From assembly GCA_017513125.1 (NCBI GenBank), contig JAFWDI010000001.1:62001-126000 (forward strand): a stretch of DNA of 64,000 nt. Direction: 5' to 3'. Under the pieces are notes generated by a model that did not search any database, was not told where the DNA came from, and saw only the letters and a list, made by a program, of their open reading frames with translations. Position numbers and translations under genes: made by a program. This document shows, one piece after another, positions 1 through 9,445 of the stretch; position 1 is the stretch's first letter, and each line of letters begins with the position of its first letter. The DNA comes from Lachnospiraceae bacterium (GTDB taxonomy: Bacteria; Bacillota; Clostridia; Lachnospirales; Lachnospiraceae).

Positions 1-1864
1 AGACGTCCGCCTCGGCGCAGGCGTCCGCGACGCAGCTCATGGCGCTGCCGAGCTCGCCGCACCACCCGATGACCGCGGGGATGATGCTCTTCCCCGCCAT
101 ATCGATCATGGTCTTCGCTTCGATATTAATGCTCTTCGCGTACGTCTCGTACATGATCTCCACGCGGGAGTCGAGCTCGGGCTTCGTAAAGACGCCGAAC
201 TTCTCGAAGAGTCTGACCGCCTTCTCCGAGCGGAGCACCTCGATCGCGTCCACCATCGAAGGAATGTTCGGAAGACCGCGGCGTGCGGCTTCCTCGAGCC
301 ACTCCTCGGAATAGCCGTTTCCGTTAAAGATGATCCTGCTGTGCTCGCTCAGATAACGCACGGTCAGGTCATGGACCGCCTGGTCGAAATCATCGGCGTA
401 CTCCAGAATGTCCGCGGCTTCCTTAAACGCCTCGGCTGTGATCGTGTTCAGGATCGTGTTCGTCGTCGCCACGGTATCGGAAGAGCCGACCATGCGGAAC
501 TCGAACTTATTCCCGGTGAACGCGAACGGCGACGTGCGGTTCCGGTCGGTCGCGTCCTTCGTAAACACGGGCAGGTGGCTCGCGCCGGTACTCAGGACTT
601 CGCGGCGGATGCTTTCGGTCGCCTCGCCCTTATAGATCAGCTGTTCAATGATATCCTGCAGCTGCTCGCCGAGGAACACCGAGATGACCGCGGGCGGGGC
701 CTCGTTCGAGCCGAGGCGGTGGTCATTGCCCACGTTCGCCGCGGAGAAGCGCAGCAGATCCGCGTGTTCGTCGATCGCCTTCAGGATACAGGCCAGGATC
801 AGCAGAAACTGCTTATTCTGGTGAGGGGTCTTGCCCGGCTTAAAGAGGTTGATCCCGTCGTTCGTGGTCAGCGACCAGTTATTATGCTTTCCGGATCCGT
901 TCACGCCTGCGAAAGGCTTCTCGTGCAGCAGGCACGCGAGCCCCTGGTCCTCGGCGACCTTCTTCAGGGTCTCCATGACGATCTGGTTCGCGTCGACGGC
1001 GATATTCGCCTCGCAGTAGATCGTGGCCAGCTCATGCTGCGCCGGCGCGGCCTCGTTATGCTCGGTCTTCGACATGACGCCCATCTTCCAGAGCTCCACG
1101 TTCACCGCGTGCATGAACTCGCCGATGCGCTTCGGGATGCGGCCGAAATAGTGGTCGTCCATCTCCTGGCCCTTCGGCGGCATGGCGCCGAACAGCGTGC
1201 GGCCCGCATAGATCAGGTCTTTCCGCTGCATGTACTTCGCGCGGTCTACGATAAAATACTCCTGCTCCGGGCCCACGGAAGGCGTCACATGCTTCGAAGT
1301 CGTGTTCCCGAACAGGCGGATGATCCGCATGCTCTGCTCGTCGATGCACTCCATCGACCGCAGCAGCGGGGTCTTCACGTCGAGCGCCTCGCCGGTGTAG
1401 GAGCAGAACGCGGTCGGGATGCAGAGCACCTTTCCGGTCGAATCCTCGCGGATGAACGCCCGCGAGGTGATGTCCCAGGTCGTGTAGCCGCGTGCCTCGA
1501 AGGTCGAGCGGATGCCGCCCGAAGGGAAGGACGAGGCGTCCGGCTCACCCTTGATCAGCTCTTTCCCGGAGAACTCGACGATGCCGTGGTCATGCCGCGG
1601 GATCGACACGAACGAGTCGTGCTTCTCCGCGGTCGTGCCGCTTAAGGGGCGGAACCAGTGCGTGTAATGTGTCGCGCCCTTCTCGATCGCCCAGTCCTTC
1701 ATGGCGTTCGCGACGACGTCAGCCGCTTCCATCGAGAGGTCGGTCCCCTCCTCGATGGCCTGGACCACCTCGTTAAACACCTTCTTCGGAAGGCGCTCGC
1801 GCATGACGGACTTGCTGAATACGTAAGTTCCGAAGATCTCGCTGACATTGACCGGTTCGATCAT
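1..1864 (-). CDS. glnN: Type III glutamine synthetase, 3' end outside the window
   Basis: Cytoplasmic enzyme that makes glutamine from glutamate, ammonia and ATP. The frame opens with ATG at 1862-1864 and stays open to base 1, giving about 621 codons of a family usually near 700 residues, so only the C-terminus is missing. The N-terminus ([19 protein letters not shown]) and the following [16 protein letters not shown] block are characteristic of the GlnN class found in Bacteroidetes and clostridia, not of GlnA. A strong ribosome-binding site (TAGGAGGAA, about 1872-1880) precedes the start. It is divergent from fba. The incomplete 3' end is caused by the window edge, not by a mutation. Confidence 0.93.
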   Translation of the reverse strand, partial: MIEPVNVSEIFGTYVFSKSVMRERLPKKVFNEVVQAIEEGTDLSMEAADVVANAMKDWAIEKGATHYTHWFRPLSGTTAEKHDSFVSIPRHDHGIVEFSGKELIKGEPDASSFPSGGIRSTFEARGYTTWDITSRAFIREDSTGKVLCIPTAFCSYTGEALDVKTPLLRSMECIDEQSMRIIRLFGNTTSKHVTPSVGPEQEYFIVDRAKYMQRKDLIYAGRTLFGAMPPKGQEMDDHYFGRIPKRIGEFMHAVNVELWKMGVMSKTEHNEAAPAQHELATIYCEANIAVDANQIVMETLKKVAEDQGLACLLHEKPFAGVNGSGKHNNWSLTTNDGINLFKPGKTPHQNKQFLLILACILKAIDEHADLLRFSAANVGNDHRLGSNEAPPAVISVFLGEQLQDIIEQLIYKGEATESIRREVLSTGASHLPVFTKDATDRNRTSPFAFTGNKFEFRMVGSSDTVATTNTILNTITAEAFKEAADILEYADDFDQAVHDLTVRYLSEHSRIIFNGNGYSEEWLEEAARRGLPNIPSMVDAIEVLRSEKAVRLFEKFGVFTKPELDSRVEIMYETYAKSINIEAKTMIDMAGKSIIPAVIGWCGELGSAMSCVADACAEADV

Positions 1865-1908
1865 CTGTGTTTCCTCCTAAAAGAATGCGCACAAAAAAAG
1901 TTGCGACC

Positions 1909-1914
1909 ATAATA
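1909..1914 (-). promoter_or_regulatory. Probable extended -10 element for glnN
   Basis: On the minus strand TATTAT is preceded by TG plus one base, the extended -10 pattern, about 45 bases ahead of the glnN start codon. No good -35 is visible, which fits an extended -10 promoter. Inferred from motif and position only. Confidence 0.45.
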
Positions 1915-1999
1915 GCACAGAATACGCGGGGATTTGTATATTTGACCGAAATCTTTTAAAAAACGTCTTATTTCCGTGCGAGTCAGGCGGTTTTACTTG

Positions 2000-2008
2000 T
2001 GTTATACT
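2000..2008 (+). promoter_or_regulatory. Probable extended -10 promoter for fba
   Basis: TGTTATACT is an extended -10 (TGn plus TATACT) about 70 bases ahead of the fba start codon. There is no clear -35 at the expected distance. The roughly 60-base leader holds the ribosome-binding site ACAGGAGGAA just before the start. Confidence 0.5.
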
Positions 2009-2076
2009 GGCAGTGTCGGAACATTGTATCGAAAAACCGCTGCGTTTTTTGTCTTTAGCTACAGGAGGAATCATAC

Positions 2077-3015
2077 ATGCCTTTAGTTGACACCAGGGAA
2101 ATGTTTAAAAAAGCCTATGACGGCGGTTATGCCGTCGGCGCCTTTAATGTAAATAACATGGAGATCGTCCAGGGAATCACCGAGGCGGCGCAGGAAGAGC
2201 ACGCCCCGCTGATCCTCCAGGTCTCGAAGGGCGCCCGCGCCTATGCGAACCACACCTATCTCGTGAAGCTGGTCGAGGCGGCGGTCATCGAGTGCCCCGA
2301 CATTCCGATCGCGCTGCATCTGGACCACGGTCCCGATTTCGAGACCTGCAAGTCCTGCATCGACGGCGGCTTCACCTCGGTCATGATCGACGCGAGCGGA
2401 AAGCCTTTCGAGGAAAACATCGAGATCACGAAGAAAGTCGTCGAGTACGCGCATGACCACGGCGTGGTCGTCGAAGCCGAACTCGGCACGCTGGCCGGCA
2501 TCGAGGACGAGGTCAAGGTCGCCGCGGGCGAGGCCAGCTACACCCGCCCCGAGGAGGTCGAGGAGTTCGTGAGCCGCACAGGCTGCGACTCGCTCGCGAT
2601 CGCGATCGGCACGAGCCACGGCGCATATAAGTTCAAGCCCGGCACGAAGCCGCAGCTGCGCTTCGACGTGCTCGAGGAAGTCTCCCGCAGACTTCCGGGC
2701 TTCCCGATCGTGCTCCACGGTTCTTCGAGCGTGCCGCAGGAGTACGTGGAGATGATCAACACCTACGGCGGGGCCATGCCCGGCGCCATCGGCGTTCCGG
2801 AAGATCAGCTGCGCCACGCCGCGTCGCTGTCGGTCTGTAAGATCAATATCGACTCCGACCTGCGCCTCGCGATGACCGGTACGATCCGGAAGTTCTTCGC
2901 GGAGCACCCGGACAAGTTCGATCCGCGCGAGTATCTGAAGCCTGCGCGCGCGAACCTGAAGGAGCTCGTGCGGCATAAGCTGATCGACGTGCTCGGCTGC
3001 GCGGGGAAGGCGTGA
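2077..3015 (+). CDS. fba: Class II fructose-1,6-bisphosphate aldolase
   Basis: Zinc-dependent aldolase that interconverts fructose-1,6-bisphosphate with dihydroxyacetone phosphate and glyceraldehyde-3-phosphate in glycolysis. The 312-residue product has the family hallmarks: AFNVNN near residue 22, the catalytic/metal-binding HLDHG block with Asp83 and His84, VEAELG with Glu135, a second zinc histidine at 181 (GTSHGAY), a third at 214 (VLHGSSS), and the phosphate-binding NIDSDLR near the C-terminus. Length is normal. The ATG follows a strong AGGAGGAA site. It is a single-gene unit followed by a hairpin shared with the convergent gene. Confidence 0.96.
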   Translation: MPLVDTREMFKKAYDGGYAVGAFNVNNMEIVQGITEAAQEEHAPLILQVSKGARAYANHTYLVKLVEAAVIECPDIPIALHLDHGPDFETCKSCIDGGFTSVMIDASGKPFEENIEITKKVVEYAHDHGVVVEAELGTLAGIEDEVKVAAGEASYTRPEEVEEFVSRTGCDSLAIAIGTSHGAYKFKPGTKPQLRFDVLEEVSRRLPGFPIVLHGSSSVPQEYVEMINTYGGAMPGAIGVPEDQLRHAASLSVCKINIDSDLRLAMTGTIRKFFAEHPDKFDPREYLKPARANLKELVRHKLIDVLGCAGKA

Positions 3016-3062
3016 TGTGGCGCCGACCCGAAGCGTCGAACCAGATAACAGAGCATAATAAA

Positions 3063-3100
3063 TCCCCCTCGCGAGCGTTTTCGAACGCTCCCAAGGGGGA
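3063..3100. terminator. Hairpin terminator between convergent genes
   Basis: Nested inverted repeat: inner GAGCGTT/AACGCTC around a TTCG loop (3073-3090) and outer TCCCCCT/AGGGGGA (3063-3069 with 3094-3100), flanked by AT-rich sequence on both sides. It lies between the ends of fba and the L,D-transpeptidase gene, so it probably serves both directions. Confidence 0.7.
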
Positions 3101-3126
3101 TATTATTATGCTTTGAATATTAAATG

Positions 3127-5586
3127 TTACTCACCTTCAGCCTCGGAAGACTCTTCCGGCGGCGGCGTGGGCGCTTCATAATAATAATTACAACCCGAAC
3201 AATTACCGCCTTCCTCGACATGATCACAGGGAGCTGTCGTTTCTGCAGTACATCCCGGATTCGTACAAATGGAAGTATGCGTTGTGGTTCCGTCATTATG
3301 CGTCGGAGTCCCCCAATTATGTCCGGTCGCCGGGATGCTTTCAGTCTCTTCTGCCCCACAGGAACAAGTACGTCTCTGACTTCCGGGTTCTTCGCAAGTT
3401 GCCGCCTGTGTCACAGTCCATGCACTCCAGTTGTGCTGATGCTGCGTCGGCGCTTCCGTCGAAGGCTCCGTCGAAGGCTCCGTCGCAGGCTCCGTTTCCG
3501 GCGGAGGCGTAGGAGTTGTCCCGTAGTTATGCCCGCAGCCCGAGCAAGTGCCGCCGCTCGTATGATCGCACGCCGCGGTCTCCGAGGCGCCGCAGGAGCA
3601 GGTATGTCTGTGGGTCGTCCCGCTGACGTACGTCCAGTCGCTCCAATCATGCGTCACGGTCACGGTGATATCCATTTCTCCGCCCAGATGCGTCTGATCC
3701 TGGTCCGCCGTGACGTGGATCGTCGCGGATCCCGCGCTCACCGCCGTGATCGTGCCGTCCTCGCTGACGGTCGCCACAGCCTCATTATCAGACACATAGT
3801 GGACGCCCGTCGCCGCCGTCGCGCCGATGCCCGCGCTCTGTCCGCAGTGCAGCGTGAAGCTCGTCTGAGGCGCCGTGAGTCCGGACTCCGCCAGGGCAGC
3901 GTAGGTCGCGCCGCCATAGACGATGACAGCCGTGCCCTCGTGGACGTTCGCAAACACGGTAGCGGCCGCACTCAGGGGCAGGTTCACACAGCCGTGGGAA
4001 CCGTTATACAGATATTCCGCGCCGCCGAACGCATCTCGCCAGGTGCCGTCATGGAGACCGATTCCGCCGTTGAACGGCATCCAGTAGTTCACGAACGAGC
4101 GGTAGCCGGGGCCGGTCAGGTAACGATTCGTCTGCTTCGAATAGATATGATAAACTCCGTTCGGCGTGGCCCAGCCCATCGAGACATTGCCCGATACGCA
4201 GGGCGCCGAGCAGACCAGCACTCCGCCGTTATAGCAGTACATCACCTGAGCGTTAAGGTTCAGTTCGACGTAGTTTCCGCCGAAGTCGACGAACTCAGCC
4301 GCCTCAGTCGCCGTGTCAAACGGCGCTGTGACCGTGCCGCCGGTCTGCTCCTGCAGGTTTTCGTAGACACGCTGGTAGAGGCCCGACGTGTTCACGCTCT
4401 GGCCGCCGCTGGCGACGCGGACGCTGATGTAGCTGCCCCCGGTCGTCCGGAACTGGCTCGTGCCGTAGGACACGGAGTGCGCGTTCGCGATCTCGGAAAC
4501 ATACTCGGAAAGCGCTGTGTCATCAATAAAGATCGAAAGCCCGTCGTAATCCACCGAGACCCAGTCGCGGATATGCTCCCAGTCGATCGTCTCATAGGTC
4601 GTCTCACGGCCGTCCGGCGTAAAGGACACCGTGATCTCCAGATCCTTATACGCGTTCGCGTGATCAAGCGCTTCCTGCACTTCCGGACTGTCCGTGCCGA
4701 GTTCGGGCTCGGTCACGTAGAAATCATCCATGGTGTAGGTCACCTCGGGATCGAGCTCGCTCACATGCTCGCCGACCTCCTCCGTGATTGCCTCCGCATC
4801 CAGCTGATATCCGGGAATCGCGTCTGCGACCACGAATTCATCCGCCTCTTCATCAAAGACCAGATACGCGTTCTTTGCTTCGCTTAAATCGACCGTATTT
4901 ACATAGGCGGCCAAATCGCGGTGGAAATCATTCAGATCATAGGTGTAAGGATCCTCGACCGTCAGTTCCCGCTCGGAGCCGAAGGTCTGCGCGTCGATCA
5001 TGCCCTGAAAGTCAATATCCTCGCGCAGCGCCATGGAGAGGTCCTCCGCGGTGGCGGTATAGGTGTAGTCGTCTCCCACGCGCACATTCAGCTCATAGTC
5101 CGCGAATGACGCGCTCAAAGCATCGCGCGCTTCGTCGGCGGTCATGCGGGAGACCGAGATCTCATTGATCGTCGTCCCGGAAGCGAATTTATTCCGGCCC
5201 GAAGCGATCACGCCTGCAACGCAGGCGACCGCTGCCACGGCGGCAATTCCGATGCCCACCGCAAGTTTCTTTCCCCGGCCTGCGCGCGGACGCGCGGACG
5301 CGGCGGATGCGGCTTCGGCGGTCTCTTCTCCGGCCGCCTCTGTGAACACATCTCCCTCCTCAAAGGATCCCGCGGTCTCATCGACCACCTCGGCACCCTC
5401 CGGGATCTCCTCGGCCAGGCTCTCTGCGTCTTCCGGAATCTCGCCGGTAAACTCGTCGTCCGGAAACTCATCCATGATCTTCTCGAACTCCTTACCGGGA
5501 TCCTTTTCGTCTATGATCTCGGCTCCGTCGATACTCAGATCGTCATCGAACAGGTCTTCCGCGTCGTTTTTCCAGTCGTCAAACAT
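3127..5586 (-). CDS. L,D-transpeptidase (YkuD) with Big2 domain and Cys-rich C-terminal repeats
   Basis: Membrane-anchored enzyme expected to form 3-3 peptidoglycan cross-links or attach proteins to peptidoglycan. I start it at ATG 5584-5586 (AGAGGAAG ahead), giving 819 residues; the open frame extends 36 codons further upstream without a better site. Order: very acidic cytoplasmic tail (1-100), one membrane helix (about 108-128), PG_binding_4-like region (about 135-440), YkuD domain with the catalytic His/Cys signature (HDG at 512, SHGCVNLP with Cys533), a Big2-like Ig fold (about 568-645), then a Cys-rich tail with Pro/Thr spacers and units such as TCSCGAEETESIPATGHNW and CDHxxxGGxCSGC. The tail is unusual for YkuD enzymes. 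Single-gene unit convergent with fba. Confidence 0.9.
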   Translation of the reverse strand: MFDDWKNDAEDLFDDDLSIDGAEIIDEKDPGKEFEKIMDEFPDDEFTGEIPEDAESLAEEIPEGAEVVDETAGSFEEGDVFTEAAGEETAEAASAASARPRAGRGKKLAVGIGIAAVAAVACVAGVIASGRNKFASGTTINEISVSRMTADEARDALSASFADYELNVRVGDDYTYTATAEDLSMALREDIDFQGMIDAQTFGSERELTVEDPYTYDLNDFHRDLAAYVNTVDLSEAKNAYLVFDEEADEFVVADAIPGYQLDAEAITEEVGEHVSELDPEVTYTMDDFYVTEPELGTDSPEVQEALDHANAYKDLEITVSFTPDGRETTYETIDWEHIRDWVSVDYDGLSIFIDDTALSEYVSEIANAHSVSYGTSQFRTTGGSYISVRVASGGQSVNTSGLYQRVYENLQEQTGGTVTAPFDTATEAAEFVDFGGNYVELNLNAQVMYCYNGGVLVCSAPCVSGNVSMGWATPNGVYHIYSKQTNRYLTGPGYRSFVNYWMPFNGGIGLHDGTWRDAFGGAEYLYNGSHGCVNLPLSAAATVFANVHEGTAVIVYGGATYAALAESGLTAPQTSFTLHCGQSAGIGATAATGVHYVSDNEAVATVSEDGTITAVSAGSATIHVTADQDQTHLGGEMDITVTVTHDWSDWTYVSGTTHRHTCSCGASETAACDHTSGGTCSGCGHNYGTTPTPPPETEPATEPSTEPSTEAPTQHQHNWSAWTVTQAATCEEPGSQRRTCSCGAEETESIPATGHNWGTPTHNDGTTTHTSICTNPGCTAETTAPCDHVEEGGNCSGCNYYYEAPTPPPEESSEAEGE

Positions 5587-5737
5587 GCTTATCTTACTTC
5601 CTCTTTGAATGATCGTTTGAACTGTTCCCGGTGCACACGCCGGTATCACATAATAAATCACGATATAGTTTAGCACAATCCCGCACGATGGCAAGGCTCA
5701 AAGTTGTATCGGCGCAGACCCCTGCCGGGCCGATTCA

Positions 5738-5788
5738 TTGACATTGACACCCGAAGGGGTAAAATGAAATAAGTATGACCTTTCATAC
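5738..5788 (+). promoter_or_regulatory. pncB promoter region with tandem -35 boxes and a palindrome
   Basis: Two adjoining TTGACA hexamers (5738-5743 and 5744-5749) each have a weak A/T-rich -10 candidate 17 bases on (5761-5766, 5767-5772). Just downstream GTATGA-CCTT-TCATAC (5773-5788) is a perfect 6-base inverted repeat and could be an operator. The regulator is unknown. Confidence 0.4.
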
Positions 5789-5814
5789 GATCATTATTAA
5801 GGCAGGTCTATCTT

Positions 5815-7260
5815 ATGGAAAAAAGAAATCTCACGCTGCTCACCGACCTCTATGAGCTCACGATGATGCAGGGCTATTTTCACAAGGAAATGAACCAGAC
5901 CGTCGTCTTCGACGCGTTCTACCGCAAAAACCCCAGCGGAAACGGTTTTGCGGTCTGCGCCGGTCTTGAGCAGGTCATCGACTACATTAATAATCTGAAC
6001 TTCGATAACGAAGCGATCGACTACCTGCGCTCCACCGGGCTGTTCGACGAGGAGTTTCTCCGCTATCTGCGGGGCTTCCACTTCTCCGGCGACATCTACG
6101 CGGTGCCCGAGGGGAACATCGTCTTCCCGAAGGAGCCCCTGATCAAGGTCGTCGCCCCGATCATGGAGGCGCAGCTGGTCGAGTCCGCGATGCTGAACAT
6201 TCTGAACCACCAGTGTCTGATCGCCACGAAGGCCTACCGCGTCACGCACGCCGCCGCAGGCGATCCGGTCATGGAGTTCGGTCTGCGCCGCGCGCAGGGT
6301 CCCGACGCCGGCATCTACGGCGCTCGGGCTGCGATGATCGGCGGCTGCTCGAGCACGTCGAACGTTCTGGCGGGCCAGACCTTCGACGTACCGGTCAGCG
6401 GCACGCATGCGCACAGCTGGATCATGAGCTTCCCGGATGAACTGTCTGCTTTCCGGACTTACGCGTCCATGTATCCGAACGCCTGCACGCTGCTCGTCGA
6501 CACCTACGACACGCTGCGCTCGGGCGTCCCGAACGCGATCAAGGTCTTCACGGAGATGCGCGAGTCCGGCGTGGAGCTGAAGCATTACGGCATCCGCCTC
6601 GACTCCGGCGACCTGGCCTATCTCTCGAAGCGCGCCCGCGTCATGCTCGACGAGGCCGGTTTCGAGGACGCGGTCATCACCGCGTCGAGCGACCTGGACG
6701 AAGACCTGATCACCTCCCTGAAGAATCAGGGCGCGAAGATCGGCGCCTGGGGCGTGGGCACGAACCTGATCACTTCGAAAGACTGCCCGTCGTTCGGCGG
6801 CGTGTATAAACTCACCGCGATCTGGGACGACGAGGTCGGCGGGTTCATCCCGAAGATCAAACTCTCCGAGAACACCGAAAAGATCACGAACCCCGGTAAT
6901 AAGACGACGTTCCGCATCTATGAGGAGCCCGCGCATAAGATGGTCGCGGATCTGATCTGCCTCGCGGGCGAGACGTTCGACACCACGCAGGACCTGACGA
7001 TCTTCGATCCGATCGAGACCTGGAAGCGCACGACGCTCGAAGGCGGCACCTACTCCATGGAGGAGCAGCTGGTAAAGGTCTTCGATCACGGACAGTGCAT
7101 CTATCACTCTCCCTCGGTCATGGAGATCCGCCGGCATTTCTTCGAAGAGCTGGATAAGCAGTGGGACGAGTCGAAACGTCTGATCAACCCGCACCGGGCG
7201 CACATCGACCTGTCCGACCGGCTGTTTAACATTAAGCGCGAACTGATGAACCGCCGCTGA
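5815..7260 (+). CDS. pncB: Nicotinate phosphoribosyltransferase
   Basis: Makes nicotinate mononucleotide from nicotinate and PRPP in the NAD salvage (Preiss-Handler) pathway. The 481-residue product has the family N-terminus (LLTDLYELTMMQGY), FGLRRAQGPDAG near residue 155 that binds the substrate, and the GTHAHSW motif (196-202) containing the histidine phosphorylated in this family, followed by a normal-length C-terminal domain. The ATG has only a modest ribosome-binding site (GGCAGGT). A GC-rich hairpin follows the stop. Confidence 0.95.
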   Translation: MEKRNLTLLTDLYELTMMQGYFHKEMNQTVVFDAFYRKNPSGNGFAVCAGLEQVIDYINNLNFDNEAIDYLRSTGLFDEEFLRYLRGFHFSGDIYAVPEGNIVFPKEPLIKVVAPIMEAQLVESAMLNILNHQCLIATKAYRVTHAAAGDPVMEFGLRRAQGPDAGIYGARAAMIGGCSSTSNVLAGQTFDVPVSGTHAHSWIMSFPDELSAFRTYASMYPNACTLLVDTYDTLRSGVPNAIKVFTEMRESGVELKHYGIRLDSGDLAYLSKRARVMLDEAGFEDAVITASSDLDEDLITSLKNQGAKIGAWGVGTNLITSKDCPSFGGVYKLTAIWDDEVGGFIPKIKLSENTEKITNPGNKTTFRIYEEPAHKMVADLICLAGETFDTTQDLTIFDPIETWKRTTLEGGTYSMEEQLVKVFDHGQCIYHSPSVMEIRRHFFEELDKQWDESKRLINPHRAHIDLSDRLFNIKRELMNRR

Positions 7261-7278
7261 CGGCTGATGCCTTAGACC

Positions 7279-7302
7279 GGCCCGGGCACCGCCCGGGCCT
7301 TT
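7279..7302 (+). terminator. Hairpin after pncB
   Basis: A perfect 9-base stem GGCCCGGGC/GCCCGGGCC (7279-7287, 7291-7299) with a 3-base loop is followed by a short T run (7300-7302). The T tract is short, so termination may be partial and plsC may be read through. Confidence 0.55.
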
Positions 7303-7331
7303 CCTGACCGTTCTGCTGAAGGAGCTTTGCC

Positions 7332-8123
7332 ATGCGCTCGATTCTGACCGCCATCATTCTCCTGTTCGGACTCTTTCCCTGTTCCCCCGTGCTCGGGATC
7401 TTCTGCCTGATCGGCCGGAAAGACCCGGACAGGTGTCACCGCATTTCGTTCCGCTTCGTGCAGGCATTCCTGCGCGCGGTCGTCCGCGTCTCGGGCGCAG
7501 AGATCGACGTGCGCGGCCGGGAAAACATCCCGCGCGACCGCAGCGCGGTCTTCATTTCGAACCACCGCAGCTATTACGATATCTTCATCACATATGCGCT
7601 GACCGAGCGCGAGATGGGCTACATCGCGAAGCAGGAGATCGCGAGGATCCCGCTCGTCGGGCGCTGGATGGCGAACATCCGATGCCTGTTCCTGAACCGC
7701 GAGGATCCGCGCGAGGGCATCAAGACCATTCAGGCCGGCGCCGCCCAGGTCGAAGCCGGCATCCCGATGTGGATCTTCGCCGAAGGCCACCGGACAGACG
7801 GCGACACGATGCTCCCATTCAAGGACGGCAGCTTTAAGCTCGCGACCAAGCCCGGCGCCCCGATCATCCCGGTGACGATCGAAGGGACCGAGCGGATCTT
7901 CGAGCAGCACATGCCCTGGGTCCGGAAGACGAAAGTCACGCTGATCTACGGAGAGCCGATCGAGACAGCCGGTCTGGACCGGAAGGCGCAGAAGGAGCTG
8001 GCCGGCCGGGTCCAGGACATCATCACCGCGGAGCTGCGGCAGCTGGCACTGGCCGAGGGACGCGAGCCGGCGGACCCCGCTGTCGACCCGGAGCTTTACG
8101 AGAAACAAAAAGCCGCCCGTTAA
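7332..8123 (+). CDS. plsC: 1-acyl-sn-glycerol-3-phosphate acyltransferase
   Basis: Membrane-associated acyltransferase that adds the second acyl chain to lysophosphatidate in phospholipid synthesis. In 263 residues there is an N-terminal hydrophobic stretch, the catalytic HX4D motif (NHRSYYD, His78/Asp83), and the second family block as EGHRTDGD (Glu151), a variant of the usual EGTR, then the VTIEGT and LIYGEPI regions. Ribosome-binding site AAGGAG precedes the ATG. Its stop codon shares bases with the stop of the convergent gene (TTAA). Confidence 0.92.
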   Translation: MRSILTAIILLFGLFPCSPVLGIFCLIGRKDPDRCHRISFRFVQAFLRAVVRVSGAEIDVRGRENIPRDRSAVFISNHRSYYDIFITYALTEREMGYIAKQEIARIPLVGRWMANIRCLFLNREDPREGIKTIQAGAAQVEAGIPMWIFAEGHRTDGDTMLPFKDGSFKLATKPGAPIIPVTIEGTERIFEQHMPWVRKTKVTLIYGEPIETAGLDRKAQKELAGRVQDIITAELRQLALAEGREPADPAVDPELYEKQKAAR

Positions 8124-9295
8124 GACTCTGCAGCCGTCACATCTACGGCCATATCCCAGCTGGTATCCAGGTTTCTGTTGATCAGGTACCAGCTGTTTTC
8201 TTCTTCCAGAAGAACATCATTTAACAGAATACCTGTCTCGGTATCTCCGAGTATAGGCACGTCTCTCTGAAGCAGCCGAAAATCTTCATCAAAATCAGCA
8301 TAATACATTCTGCCTCCCATGTACGCCCGTCCGGGTTCCTCGAGATCACTGCTGTAAAAAAGCCTGTAGCCGTAATCCGTCCTCTCTACCGCTGCCGGCT
8401 CCTGATCCTGACCAACTTCCGATTCCAGTAAAACGATGCTCTCTCCCCACGCGTTTCCTCTGTAGTCCAAGGAACTGCGGACGCAGATCGTGGATGCTGC
8501 CCGATCCAGCTCCTCATCTTCGTAAAACATCAGGAAGCGGCCGTCATCGAACCGCATCGTAATATCTTCAATGTTTCTGCCGACTGTCATGATATCCGTG
8601 ACATGTTCCCAGTTTACCAGATCGTCAGATCGGTAAAAACCTACCGTATACGTCCCGCAGGGCAGATTCGGGTACTTATTGTTGACATTGCCTCTAATCT
8701 CTGTCTCCGTAATGTAATAAGTATCACCTACCCGCGTAATCGTCGGGTCGATCATCAGCGCATCGCTGGTTTTGATCACATAATTTGAGATTATATTCAG
8801 GTTCTCATCCAAAGACACGATACCCAGCTGATGGTATCTGTTTCCGTATACAATGATTCCCTCTTCATCGATCGCATCGATCCAGGAGGAACTTACCGGA
8901 TAAGTCCTCCTGCTGCTCATATCTTTGTTAAAATAAGTCAGCTGTCCGTTTACAGAAGTGATGATGCCGTCCAGAAAAAATATCGCATCCCCGTGATACA
9001 AATGCCTGATCTCCGCGTACAATTCAGCCTGATAAATGCAGTGTTTCACAGAGCCTTCTTCTTCCGGCTTTTTATCGAAGCAAAATCTACGTATGGTTTT
9101 TTTAGCTGCGGAAATGTCTTCCTTGGATAGATCGATCGCGAATTTCGGAGAAAGATTCTCCGGTATGCAAAGAATCGGAAATGCGACAATGCCGGCCGCA
9201 ACCAGCACCGTGGCAATGAGACCTAAAAAAAAAGACGAGGAATGTTTTATTCTGTCGAAACCCAATGCTGCCATACTCCCGAGAACAGTCCTCAA
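8120..9295 (-). CDS. Membrane-anchored protein with GH43-like beta-propeller fold (putative)
   Basis: Function not assigned. The product is 384-391 residues: an N-terminal membrane helix (about FFLGLIATVLVAAGIVAF) and an extracytoplasmic region with repeated blades of the kind seen in five-bladed propeller glycosidases (SDALMIDPTITRVGDTYYI, GFYRSDDLVNWEHV, MRFDDGRFLMFYED, DYGYRLFYSSD). These blocks resemble the GH43/GH32 sugar-hydrolase fold, but I cannot confirm the catalytic acids. The frame begins at TTG 9295; ATG at 9274 is an equally plausible start and neither has a strong ribosome-binding site. The stop overlaps that of plsC by four bases. Base composition is less GC-rich than in neighbours, which may indicate later acquisition. 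Confidence 0.65.
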   Translation of the reverse strand: MRTVLGSMAALGFDRIKHSSSFFLGLIATVLVAAGIVAFPILCIPENLSPKFAIDLSKEDISAAKKTIRRFCFDKKPEEEGSVKHCIYQAELYAEIRHLYHGDAIFFLDGIITSVNGQLTYFNKDMSSRRTYPVSSSWIDAIDEEGIIVYGNRYHQLGIVSLDENLNIISNYVIKTSDALMIDPTITRVGDTYYITETEIRGNVNNKYPNLPCGTYTVGFYRSDDLVNWEHVTDIMTVGRNIEDITMRFDDGRFLMFYEDEELDRAASTICVRSSLDYRGNAWGESIVLLESEVGQDQEPAAVERTDYGYRLFYSSDLEEPGRAYMGGRMYYADFDEDFRLLQRDVPILGDTETGILLNDVLLEEENSWYLINRNLDTSWDMAVDVTAAES

Positions 9296-9387
9296 ATGAA
9301 CAAGGGTATCCTAACACTGTTTCATCGCTTCGTCAATCTCAGCAGGTTTCTCTGCAGTATACACACAGACCCGGTTTTATCAAACAA

Positions 9388-9415
9388 AAAAGAGAGCCCC
9401 GCAAGACTCTCTTTT
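9388..9415 (-). terminator. Terminator of the rplL operon
   Basis: AAAAGAGAG/CTCTCTTTT inverted repeat (9388-9396, 9407-9415) with a 10-base loop. On the minus strand it is followed by a run of T, a standard intrinsic terminator just after rplL. Confidence 0.8.
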
Positions 9416-9445
9416 CTAATCTCAAGATCCAATGTCAGGCTGTTA

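Noticed and set aside
341-1645. A 434-codon open frame on the plus strand
   Set aside because: Antisense shadow of glnN. High GC opens several frames; the product is Arg/His/Leu-rich without any domain, while the minus strand codes for a clear GlnN.
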